Below are positions 43,931 to 55,221 of a DNA stretch of 64,000 nucleotides, in pieces. The first letter of the stretch is position 1, and each line of letters opens with the position of its first letter. The position numbers and the translations under genes are program-made. The notes under the pieces were generated by a model that did not search any database, was not told where the DNA came from, and saw nothing but the letters and a program-made list of their open reading frames with translations. Source of the DNA: Stratiolaelaps scimitus (Eukaryota; Arthropoda; Arachnida; Mesostigmata; Laelapidae); NCBI GenBank assembly GCA_019614645.1, contig JABWDB010000001.1, positions 3,844,001-3,908,000 on the forward strand, in the 5' to 3' direction.

Positions 43931-45276
43931 CTGGTGAGCGGTGGGGGGTGGGGGGTTCGTTGGGGACGCCGGTGGTGAGGGTGGCGGCAGCGGGTGAACG
44001 AATGACGAACAGAAAAAGTTGCCAAATTGGAACTCCTCGACCCCCCTCCCACTTACCCCACTCACTTGGCCACTGCAGTCGTTCCTGTCCATTCGTTTCG
44101 TTCGTTGGCTCTCCTGACTCACCGCCGCCGCCGTAGCCGCCTATGCTACGGCGGCCGCTGCTGCTGCTTGCTATACTAGCCTAGCTAACCACCCCCACAC
44201 ACAGGTCCTGTAGACGCGCCTTCTTGCTCTCGTAGATGCTACGGCCGTGTTGGCCTTCGACACTAGCGCCGCTCGCCGGTCCCCCCCACCCCCCCGTTCA
44301 ATGGCGACTATAGAGGCAGGCGCAGACAACGAGGGCACGGGACGGCATGGCAAAACAAGCAGGAACGGAGGTTGTTAGCGCTCCGTACGCGGCCCCTGAG
44401 GCCCCAATCTTTTCGTCGTGGCCCAGTGGCAAATGCGGGACCTTCCCCCGGCATCTCTCTCTCTCTCTTCGTCTCGGACCTCCCAGCAGTAAACGGCGGC
44501 ACCATGTGCGTGTTTGTGTCTGGCTAGATGCAGATATTGCAGCATCAGGATATTCCAGCTGGACCATTCTAGGCGAGGTCGTAATAGATGAGGGTTGAGG
44601 TATTAGTCCACCGAAGAACGATTGCACGTTCATACCGCAACGTTGCATCTAGCTACAAATGCAATAATAATAATAGATGATTACAGTGAAAGGCGTTAAA
44701 AGGGAAGCAATTGTATGGTGACCATCGAGAGTTCGCAAGAAACGGGCCTTGTTGATACCATTATGTACTGTGGTTGTACGCTAGCAGAGTGTTTACTTAT
44801 TTCACACTGTTCTTTGCTTAACTGACTCATTTCGATATCACAGTATAGGGAAACATAGCCGTTGGCGTTTGCCGAGTTCATATGAATAAACTTAACCGTT
44901 CTTCTTGCAATTCGTATTAGAGAACTCGGCTCGCTTGGGCGCTAAAAATCCACGTTACGGTTTCAAGGTCGCCTCTCTCGCTCTCTCTCTACTCTCTTGA
45001 TGGTATTTGACTTTACATCAGCTGCACTAAACTATACACACACACACACGGATACGCTGGGACTTTTTTTTTGGTGAAATTAAAATAGCCCACATAAAAT
45101 GTACACAAGTGAACATATATTTGTGCGCCACTCCGGCCTAACGCTGATGATGTCCTGGCGGCATGAAACCCGAAATCAACCAAGTATCTTCCAAGTTGAT
45201 ACGAGACAGCTTTGCCTCGAATATTGCTCTTCACTGCTGCGCATGGATCTTCAACGACGCAATACCGGCAATTTGC

Positions 45277-45338
45277 CTTGCTGATGGCGTTGGCAGCAGG
45301 GCAAATTCGCCTGCAAACGCGGCATCGCCATCAGCAAG
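45277..45338. repeat. 13-bp perfect inverted repeat
   Basis: CTTGCTGATGGCG at 45277-45289 and CGCCATCAGCAAG at 45326-45338, spacing 36 nt. Confidence 0.85.
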
Positions 45339-46473
45339 TCGCCAATACAACGGAAGGACGCCATGTGTCTTCTAACCGCCGTCGATAAATCGAATTTAAC
45401 TTCGATGAAGCCACCCCTGGCTGACTACGACAGGCGCGCCGCATTTCGGATACATTGTTCCGCTTAATCGATATCGAACAGTGACAAAAATCTCATCTTT
45501 AATAATCAATCGTATACATATATATATATAGAGAGAGAGAAAGAGAGAGAGAGTAAGAACTGCAAATTAGCATCGGGCCAGAAAATGACTGTTGAATGTT
45601 TTCTTGAAGCCGGGACGCATCGATGTTTATCAATATAAAGCATATAATGCATTATATACTAAAGCAGTGGTGAGACAATAACTGATTTTTCAATCAAATC
45701 TCTGATCAAGGGTCTTGATGACATAATAACAATAATAATAGCATATGCATTTAATTAATTCAAATATAGTCTTTGCGGATTTCTCTTTCATTTATTATAA
45801 ATGTGATTCAATTATCCTATTTACGCACAATCCGAACCAGTGAAAATCTTGCGTACGTTGCTTAGTGCATCATCAAGACAATTTACATATATATATATAT
45901 ATACGGCACAATCTATTTATAATACAAGTGATTAATAATTCTTACTTCTGGCCACTGCTATCAAATGGAACGTACGCCTCCTTGCTAATTGACCATTATA
46001 AGGTTGCAATGCACGGCAACTATTTGTTGCTCACGCGCCTACGATGTGCCAGCTGCCTCCGACCTCTCAGTGCTCGTATGGATAGCCAGACCAATATTCT
46101 TGCGGCGGTGCCCTGCTTGCGGCTCCCGAGTTTCTTCGAGATACTATTTAGCAACAATCAAAGCAAGGAATAGTAGGCCGGTTGGCCGTCGTGGGAACAT
46201 TGCTAAACATAGTAAATTGTTGGGACCAGAGCGAAAAATTGGCGACTCTCAGGAAACATGCTTTCCCGCTGCTAAAAATTGTTTCTATCGTATGAACTTA
46301 CGCCCGTTCGAGGGCTGAGTCCTTTTCGCGAGTTTACGGCCGGCTGACCACTCGAGCCCGAACCAACAGAGGTATGACCCTACAATACAATCGCTCGACC
46401 GTCATGTCAAATACTGATAGCATAGTCATTTCAATTGGCTTGCACTCTCTGCTGTTTGGTTCTCTGAACTTAC

Positions 46474-46708
46474 CGGTCCTGTATGGCGCCTCCACAGGCA
46501 GCACAGGGGCATTTCGCGGGCGGCGATTGTACCACGCCTTGGTTGTTGTGGCCAGGTGTTAGAGGTCCGCCAGGATGGCCGCCGGGAGGGGAGCCGTGTC
46601 CTCCTGGATGAGTTGCTGGGTGACCTGATTGGTGGGGTGGCAAGATCATTTCAGATGGTGGAGATAATAATGAGCCTCCAGGGCCTGATAAACCGCCACC
46701 TCCACTCG
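46474..46708 (-). CDS. LMO4: LMO4-like LIM-only protein, Gly/Pro/His-rich linker and start of LIM1
   Basis: Reads ASGGGGLSGPGGSLLSPPSE, a Pro/Gly/His-rich linker (..HPATHPGGHGSPPGGHPGG..), then QSPPAKCPCAACGGAIQDR. The last part holds the first C-x2-C of LIM1 ('C-AC-G-I-DR' in LMO4). Acceptor GCTCCTTTCCAG|CGAGT, donor GACCG|GTAAGT. The exon enters after one base and leaves two, fitting both neighbours. Vertebrate LMO4 has only a short N-terminal segment before LIM1, so the linker is an extension of this lineage. Confidence 0.9.
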
Positions 46709-49259
46709 CTGGAAAGGAGCGCACAAGCAAAACGTAACAAGCGTTAGGTTCTGTTAGCATCAATACATTTCATCTATATATTGTACATACATATATATAA
46801 TATATATATATATAAAAAGAAAAAATAAATATATAGATATACATATATAGATATCAGATGTCAGCATACCAATCAAATCCAGAAAAAAGGTACAGTTCAA
46901 GCCACTAACGATGACGTTGTCAACGAGTCGTTAAATGGGGTAATTCACGCCACACGTGGCATTAATACACAACCCCCCGCCCCCCCGCGCGCTTAGCTAT
47001 ACATCGTATATATTAGATAACGTGTATATTTAACTGCGCAGATATTGCTGGTATAATTTAACTCGTCGCTGTCGTTGTCGTATTTTGACGCAATTGAACG
47101 TCTTCGGTTATACCAGTGATGGTGGCGGTAGGGGCGGCGGCGACGGCAGGCACCGCTTCTGTTGCTAGCGTGGCACTGCTGGTCTAGCAATAAATTTGAT
47201 TAAATTTGCTGCGCGCGCCCCTCGCGTCAAGGAAGTTATCTACTCTTTCTCTCATTTCTCTCGCCCTTTAGAAGCGCAGGCACCGAGGCGATCTTCTCTA
47301 CGGCGCTGCCACCGCTATCGACTGCGGCTTCCAAGGCCGCGGGGCAAATTAGACGCCATTGCAACGGTGCAGGACGGCAGCAATACGGAGGGGTTGCGGG
47401 GGCGGGTATAGGGGGGGGGTGGGGCGTCGGCGGCGAGGAGGCTGCGGGGCTTCGGTTTAATCAATGAAATTAATTAATTATGCCAAAATTTGCTAACACC
47501 TAATAAGCCACCACCGCCGCCGACACGACTACCACCTCCTTGCTTACGCCCGGCTATCTTTCAGGGGCCGTTTTAGGCCGCCACGGCCGGGCCCATAGGC
47601 GCTGCCAGAACCCCACTGCGAACTAAGAGCCACGCAAACGGGCGAATGGCCGGTCTCCTGCCTCCAGCACATAGAGGACCGCAGAAGACAGTTAGCTGTA
47701 GAGTTGTGTATCCATCCACTCGTTCAGCCCACTCGGTAGTGTGTACACACTCGCGCCTACGGCGTCATCAGGTCCAGAAGCAGGTGTCGCTTCGTCGGGA
47801 GGGAATCGAACGGGGACGTACGCCCCCGCTCCAGAACCAAGCGGCAGCAGCCGGCTTCAACGTGCCGCGTATTCGACACAATGAGGAGGGGGACGGCACA
47901 AAATTCACGCCATCGTCACTGGCCAGCATCGAAACTACCCCCCGCTCCCGCGAACCCACACGTTGAATTCTACACGAGGACAAGTGTAGGCAACGTTTAT
48001 CGAAGCGTCCTCGCTCCTCTGAAATCATCAGCTCATATGAGGGAGGTGAGGGCGAGTTCACCGTTCATCAATATGCGCCTCGTCTCTGCGGCCTTCCACG
48101 TTCACCTTGGCACGATGTAGCCACGTGAGCGGCGTGGATGCACAGTGGACCCGATTTCGCTGTTATTTCTTCGTCTGCCATAGCCGTTAAGCCTCACCAC
48201 GATGGCGGACGAAGCCAGAAACTGAAGTCGTTTCAGCTGGCTCAGTTGCTTGTCGAGGCCACTCTGCCCCGCATAAATCCCTTAAACCCTCCGCACGTCG
48301 CTACCTGCGAAAGCCTCGACTTCGCCCATTAATATAGGGTAGATTGCGTACGCGATATTCATCAACGGTGTCGCCAATCCAATTTTGCGCCTTTATGGTA
48401 CAGTTATCTAATATTAGTTGAGCAATAACCTGACGCCGATGTCTTGGGCACGGGCAGAACTGACGCTATTGGCCACCTGTTTCTCAGCGTGCAATCTCCA
48501 CTCTAGGCCGACTTGCTCTGCTCCGAAGACCGACCAGCGGTGAGAAAATTGCCATAGGACGAATGAGGCGGCCACAGAATGAACGACCTAACAATTATCA
48601 CCATCTTCATCAGCATCATCGTCAATGTACTATTCATAGTGACACTGATTGTTTGGCGGCGAGTATCTCCTGACGGCTGAATCTCAAGTTGCAATGCCAG
48701 CTGGAGCAAGCGGAAGCAACGGAATTTGTCGAGTCCGGCTGCAAACGGCAGACCCTGCGTTAGCCGCCTTCAATATCGATAGGCTCTGGGGAGTTTCCCG
48801 TGAAGGCGCTGTTTTTATGAGCGCACCGCCATCGATTAGAATGAAACGCTTCAACCAGACGATCGTACTTCCAGCTGGCGTTCTTCCTGCGACGAACGAT
48901 ACCGTCTCGGCATTTGATCATCACCGCCGCCACCATCAGCGAACGGCAACGCTGAACCGTTTTCAGTGGCGGCTGCCGCCTTGGAGAGGAGGTGACTCCC
49001 TCCCCGAGTGCCGTCTGACGAAACGAGATTCGACAGAGAAAGTAAAGGTAATGAGTCGTATATATATATATATATAGAATACACTTTGCAAAAGTCAACA
49101 AGATGTTTAATCACCGACCAGCAGCAATAACAACAGCTCAGGGCAGCGTGATTATTCCCCTTTGCCCTGCGCATTTGTTCGGAGATTCTCGGCCGCGCTG
49201 CTTCTGTGCCAGCATCCCATTAGCTACGTCTGTTTTTCCACGAGACGCTAGCGCCGCAT

Positions 49260-49277
49260 AGCTAGACACGTCTAGCT
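49260..49277. repeat. 8-bp-arm palindrome
   Basis: AGCTAGACACGTCTAGCT, palindromic except for the central AC. Confidence 0.85.
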
Positions 49278-51194
49278 TTCCAAGCAAATGCGTGTCAAAG
49301 TGGACACGAGTGAATAGTCGGTAAAGGCACCACTATCCCAGGCGGCTGCCTATACGCCCTGTGTATACGCCCTGTTACCACTCTGGTCGTCGTGGCAATC
49401 GGCGATAATAAATCGAGAAAATTGTATATGCACTCATTGTACTACGGGAGCATGGTCACCGTTGGCAGTGGAAGGACTTGGGCGGAATCTCTATCTCCAC
49501 GAGGCGAAAATGAGGAAACGCAGGGGTCGATGTAAAGAAAAAAAATCCAACACGAATAGATCACTTGTACTGAGCAGTATAGCTGTTGCCGACATTGGTC
49601 CCCTGAGTCGAATATGCATGAGTTGATTCATTCTGTAATGAACTTTGTATTGCGCTAATTAGTATAAGCTTATTCTAATTATTATTACTATTCCTATTCT
49701 TATTATTGTTGTAATAAACAATAAGATAGTCACGCCGGGGAATTTCGATCTATAGCAGCAGTAGCTACCATGACGACAGCAGTAGGACTCCGATTTCGGA
49801 ATGGTCAATGACCAGGATAAAACTGCTAATTACCTGTAGCCAAGAGACAGATCATCATCTTAATTAACGACAGTATGGAAACCATGTTTCATGCTTACAA
49901 ATAGCTGACGCAAAGTTGATGAGTAGCGCTAGACGTGCATGTCATGAAGCACAGTTTGGCGTCTAGTGAAGTTCACTAAGTGATGAGACGAAGAAGTTGT
50001 TAATTAACACAAAAAACGCACATAATTATATAACAACATTTCGGATGATTGTCGTGTGTGTTTCCTTATGAGGTCTGACATAGCGACGCAGCTCAGACAT
50101 CGGTAACGACGACGTCAGGCGGCGGCTGAGCAGAAAGACGGGCTTGCTATTACAGCAGATTAATTAACAATTCAATTAATATTTAAATCACAATATGCCC
50201 ACAAGCAAAAGCAATATACGAACACACGAATAATGTAATAATCATAATCACCATTATCATTTTATATATCTATATATATATACATATATATTATCACAAT
50301 CAGCGAACGACGCCTATTAAATAGAAATAAATGAAGAAATGTCGAATGACAGGTAATTATTATTTGATAGAAAACAAATAAGAGCAACGAAGGTGGGCAA
50401 GGCGGGACATGCCGGGTTATACGACAGGCCACGAATAGTGAACGCACCAACGGGCCGCACAAGTCGCCACCAGGCCGGCAACTATGGACGGGTAATGCTG
50501 ATGTCGCTGCCGTGCTCAACGGTAAAAGGAGAGACAATGGATGTCGTAGAACGGTTTGCACGCGCCAGCTTGCGGATTATGACATGCCGCTTTACTGAGT
50601 GTGTGTATGTGTGTGTATGAGTACAATATGGTAAATCGGTGGATCGGTGGTGCTAATCAGAATAATAATTATAGTTTTGGCATTAACTTCTGCGCCTGCA
50701 GTACCTAACAGAGTAATCGCCGTGGATAACAAGGACAACTTAAATCGCAAACGTTGAATTCTAGGCAGGCTCCTATGAGCAAAAAACGATAGTATTCGAT
50801 TAACCGAGAACATTTGTCCAGAACCACCCTGTGAGAACGACCGAGGCCTGACGATGGTTGAACAAAATAAGCAATAATGGTTTGCGGGCGAATGATTTAG
50901 CATCTGGCGTCATAATGCTTGACAATATTTATGAAGTCAGAGTACACAAACTTCTAGATGTGTTAGTTAAAAAAAAGACACATTTTGGTAATGGTTTTTT
51001 TTTGCCAGTGAATCTGCGCTGTTACAATCGTGGATTCGATTTCACGATCTAGATGCTGAATTACTTTGATATAATTTATTTTGTAGTACTGCCGTAATAT
51101 TTATGGAATGGTATATTACAAAGATAGAGCGAGCTCGAGGCCTACATTTGGATCTGCCTACTCATAATTATTGTTCTCTAATCAAAGAATTAAT

Positions 51195-51228
51195 AAAACG
51201 CTTCTAATTAGAATCATAGAAGCGTTTT
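51195..51228. repeat. 11-bp perfect hairpin
   Basis: AAAACGCTTCT and AGAAGCGTTTT separated by a 12-nt loop. Confidence 0.9.
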
Positions 51229-52380
51229 CACATTCAGTAATTACAAACGCCTAACTGAATAGCAGCGCTACGCTCATCCAAATTCCCATAACCGTAACAT
51301 GGCAAGGTGATACTGAAATGTCCAAATATGAACTTGTGCATAGAGACACACCTAAGCATACTATTGCCAATATCAGACGTGCACATTGGTAAGCATTAGA
51401 TACACGATAGCCTGTGACGAGAACGAATAGGAAAAAAAAAAGCTGTAGCCGACGAACGAAACGAACTTTATCAAACTGCTGCAGCGGTAGCAAAAGGACG
51501 ATGAGTTAGGTAGAAGATGAGATTCACCTATACCCAGCCACCGACTGATGGCCTTTTCTCTACCGAAGCGCGCGCGCGCCCCCCTCCTCACCGACTCGCT
51601 CTATCTCTCTTTGCCTCTCACGACTTCATCCCTTAGGCTTCATTCCCGCCGAACCCCTCATTCTCGCCGCAGCCCCCCCCCACGAGCCCCACACGTGTTG
51701 CTGCCGTCTAAACCGCGTTCGAAACTGGGGCCCGGACTCGAGGGGACGGGGGCCGGCGCTCGACGGGACACTGGAAGACACTTCAACTTTCAGAGAGCTT
51801 GAGGAAACGGGAGGGCCGAACCGGGGGGGGGGAGAGCCAGGGGAACATTATAAGTTATAAGCAAGTACGGCGACGCGGCTGCCGGCCGGCCCCCCGCCCG
51901 TCCGCCCGGCCAGCTGGCTGGCTGGCGTCACATTAAAACTTGCCCATCTCGGAAGCATGCCGCTGCTCTGGCGACGAGAGGAGCGGGAAAAAGAGAGAGC
52001 GAGAGAGAAGGAGAGAAGGAACTTTTTCAATTAACAGAGCAGAGTTCAATCAGGCAGCAGCAGCAGCATTCCAGTAGGATGTGAGTTCGGGGCCGAGGGG
52101 GTTAGCGAAGGCGCGCGGTTGGTTGGTCGGTCGGATGGGTGAGTGAGCATGTGTGTGTTTGGAGGGCACATGGGGCTCGGGAAGGTGGGGGGTAGGCTGG
52201 GTGGGCATTCGGGTGGCTGAAACCTTGGGGGGGCCTTGGCTAGGTTACGTTAGGGCTGGTTACGCTGGTAAGAAGGGAAGGCCACCGCCGACGGTGCGGT
52301 GCGCGCAGAGGGCACGCTCGGCAGCCGGTTGCTTGCAGGCTGTCGATGGTCGCTGCTGTGGACGGGGGGTTAAGGAAGGC

Positions 52381-52395
52381 GGGGGGGGGGGGGGG
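52381..52395 (+). repeat. G15 homopolymer
   Basis: Fifteen consecutive G within a G-rich stretch (52330-52450). Prone to length errors and G-quadruplex formation. Other G runs: 62823-62834 and 63012-63025. Confidence 0.9.
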
Positions 52396-53951
52396 TAGTG
52401 GGCAGGACGGGAGGGGATATGTTACTAAGCTTAGCTGGGGAAAAGTGGACGACGCTCACTGGCCGGTTAGAGACCCGGTGGGGGAGGAGGGGGTAATTAT
52501 ATTATAAATTCGCAGAGTAGTAGCAGACACGGCAATAGCAACCGAGCATCTGACGACAAATATACCCATTCGCATGTCCGTCCGCCCGTCGGTCGATATC
52601 ATCGTGGCCATGATGATGATGATGCTGATCACCAGCATCATCGTCTTGACCAACACGATCAGCATCAAATGCCTGAATAATTTCCCCCCCCCCCCCCGTT
52701 ACACATTCTCTATCTCTCTCTTTCTCTCTCTGCACCCCACGTATACGTGCTCACACTGTCTCGAGTTTCTCCCTGCCTCATGCTTCTCGGGTTCCGCTTC
52801 CTTTCGTCTTAGGAAGCTCACGCCTCGCGTAGGTGCAGCCTAGAGCCACGTGCCGCGATCCTAGAACGCAAGCACGTCCATACGCGCAGAGCCGGAGACG
52901 AGGACGTATTATAAAAAAAAAAAATATATATATATATATCTCATATATCTATCTGAATCTAACATGCACACGCGCTTCCTATCGAGGGACCGATCACCCA
53001 TAGCTGCAGCCAGATACTTGTTTATATAATATTTAATTACAGAGACATACAGCTGCAGACGTCAGACGTTGCGTGGCTGAGCGGACGATTGAGGTGGCAC
53101 TAGGAGCACAGGTATTTGTGCAAGCACGCAACAAAAAAAAACATTAGAACAAAAAGCCAGAGATGATCGCGAGAGAGAGAGAGAGAGAAAGAGAGAGAGA
53201 CGGGATAGGCAGAGAAACCTGCAGTTGCGGTTGTAGTGGACCCGTGTGGTAGAGAGACACCCCACCGAGGGATGTCTGGTAACAGCGTTAGCGAGGACCG
53301 AGCATAGAGAGTGGGAAGATTGAGGGCAATAGAGGCGCAGGATGGAGGATGAAGGGCAAGAATGAAGGGGACTAGGAGGCCAACATGAGGGAGACGAAAC
53401 GATAGTCGCTGCTGGGAAAAAGGCGGCGGCACCCCTCGACAAAGGAATCCGAGAACAGGTACCGAGAGGGAAAACTTTAAGATTAAAAAGCATACGAGCC
53501 GCCGCCGCAGAGGAGAGGACAGCAATGACAATCTACCACCGCCTGCCACTATTTATACGAGCACTACCTATATCGACTACATTCATCTTCGCTCTGTTTC
53601 GCTCCTGTCGCGCCGCGCACCTCGCGAACTCCTTCGTGCCCTCATCGTGGGACAGCGAGAACGCTTAAGCGACGGAGACGATGAGTTGAAAACGATACAC
53701 GAGCTCGAACGATCTGGGTGGCAACCTAAGGAGCTGCCGGACGGGTGCAGCCTCTCAGACCGTCAGAACTATGCGTGCTTTCTTGCTGGCCATACGTTGT
53801 TCTAGTGGTGACACTTCCACCAGTGCGGTGCTGGCGGGGGAGACATTTCTAAGATATGCACCAACTAGCGGCCTGTTGGGTGGCCTGCTAAGGCTTTAGG
53901 ACACGCTATAAGGAAGGGGTGGTTGTTGTTGTCGTCGCCGAAGAGTTGAGT

Positions 53952-53991
53952 CCAATCGACTGGGAGAGGCCACTGCCCCACAGTCGATTGG
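53952..53991. repeat. 11-bp perfect inverted repeat
   Basis: CCAATCGACTG at 53952-53962 and CAGTCGATTGG at 53981-53991. Confidence 0.9.
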
Positions 53992-54886
53992 CGGACGACC
54001 GGCCCTTGGGTCCAGAGATTCGACATAACTCAAATTTCTCCTCAACTTCACTGTGCTACCAAAGTTGAGCAGAGCGACTCAACGTTGCTCTCAAAATACC
54101 TCACATATGCATGACACACATATGCGTGTCATACAGCTGCAAGCAGCACTTGGACATTCGTATGGGGTGTAAAAACGCACTAACGAAATGCCGGCACACC
54201 AGACAATCATAGCACTATCAGATCGTTGTGCGCGGATGTGGGGAAAATTATAATGGGGACTGGCACTCGATGCGGCTCGCATTTTATCCGTGCGGAGCTA
54301 TGACGAGCAATGATGTCGTCGCTAAACATCAAATTCGCAAATTAATAATTAAAACCGAATCGCGATTTACTGAGTTGTGATTACAAACAAAAAAAAAACG
54401 AAACTTTTTCGGGATGTTTCTCTCGGGCAACATTTAACGTCCACGGAACAGTAGTACTACGTATATACCACTCTTTTTCTCCAGAGTTGCTTGAAACAGC
54501 ACGCGCCAGCATCTGCCCTATTGCAGCTTTTGTTATTATCATTGGCTGACATCTGATGACTCATCTCAATGAACGAGTTCCTTGATACGCGCCGAACGTT
54601 CTTAATGTTTATCGATCTGGACGTTCCATTCGAGTGAATTAAACTCGCGACTAACAACAAGAGACTTTCACGGAGACAACCGAGCCGAACAGCATATGAC
54701 TATCATAATTAGCGGCAGCCAGCTCCGACTCAGTGTTCAATGATCAGATAGCCGCTGTACACATCGTGGGTACCACAGGACTGTGCACCTCAGTCGGCTT
54801 GACAGTTATTTTCGGAAGGTTTGAGTCGTCCGTGTGCCGGCATTTGCCTGCTGGACAACATCGTTCAACATCATCGTCAAACTTAC

Positions 54887-55221
54887 CGTCAAAGTTGTAG
54901 AAGTGGTGTGGGTTATTCGGTGCCGCGGACCCTGATAGTCCAACGGGACCGGTCGGAGGTTGTTGAGGTGGATTACCGCCGGCAGGGTGATCTATATTCG
55001 ATAACTGATCGGAGCCGGGTGAGGAGCGCGAATCCGAAGGGGTGAAGGGGTCCCAACTGGGTGGTCTCGTTGGAGTGTGGGGTCCGGGAGCCGTCAGATG
55101 GGCGGCACCAGGGGGGCCACCTCCTCCGAGGGGACCGTGAGGGGGCGTCGTTCCGCAGGGTGCTCCGCCCTCACTCCATCCTCCTACGGGCGGTGTCCAT
55201 GAAACCGGCGTTCGGCGGCCT
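54887..55221 (-). CDS. LMO4: LMO4-like LIM-only protein, Pro/Gly-rich N-terminal exon
   Basis: Encodes GRRTPVSWTPPVGGWSEGGA, then Pro/Gly-rich sequence (..PCGTTPPHGPLGGGGPPG..), DPFTPSDSRSSPGSDQLSNI and PNNPHHFYNFD. Acceptor GTCGTTTTCAG|AGGCC, donor TGACG|GTAAGT. The entry phase needs two bases from an upstream exon, so the start codon is not in this exon. The frame is open upstream to 55406, but through AT-rich, intron-like DNA. The segment is disordered in character with no known domain. With it, the visible protein is about 335 residues to the TGA, twice the ~165 of vertebrate LMO4. Confidence 0.82.

Larger units (their letters stand above)
41393..46473 (-). other. LMO4-like intron inside LIM1 (5.1 kb)
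   Basis: Contains (AT)n 42287-42339, ATT-rich DNA at 43541-43620, a coding-like minus-strand stretch at 43675-43930, a (GA)n tract near 45530 and a 13-bp inverted repeat at 45277/45326. No other recognised gene. Confidence 0.6.
46709..54886 (-). other. LMO4-like intron (8.2 kb)
   Basis: Mixed AT-rich and GC-rich DNA. It contains AT tracts at about 46787, 49062, 50265 and 52921, a palindrome at 49260-49277, a hairpin at 51195-51228, a G15 run at 52381-52395, a (GA)n tract at about 53170-53202 and an 11-bp inverted repeat at 53952/53981. Open frames are repeat-driven; I see no gene. Confidence 0.6.

Noticed and set aside
47780..47850. Minus-strand GTTCGATTCC resembling a tRNA B-box
   Set aside because: The neighbouring bases cannot form a T-stem and no A box or acceptor stem is present.
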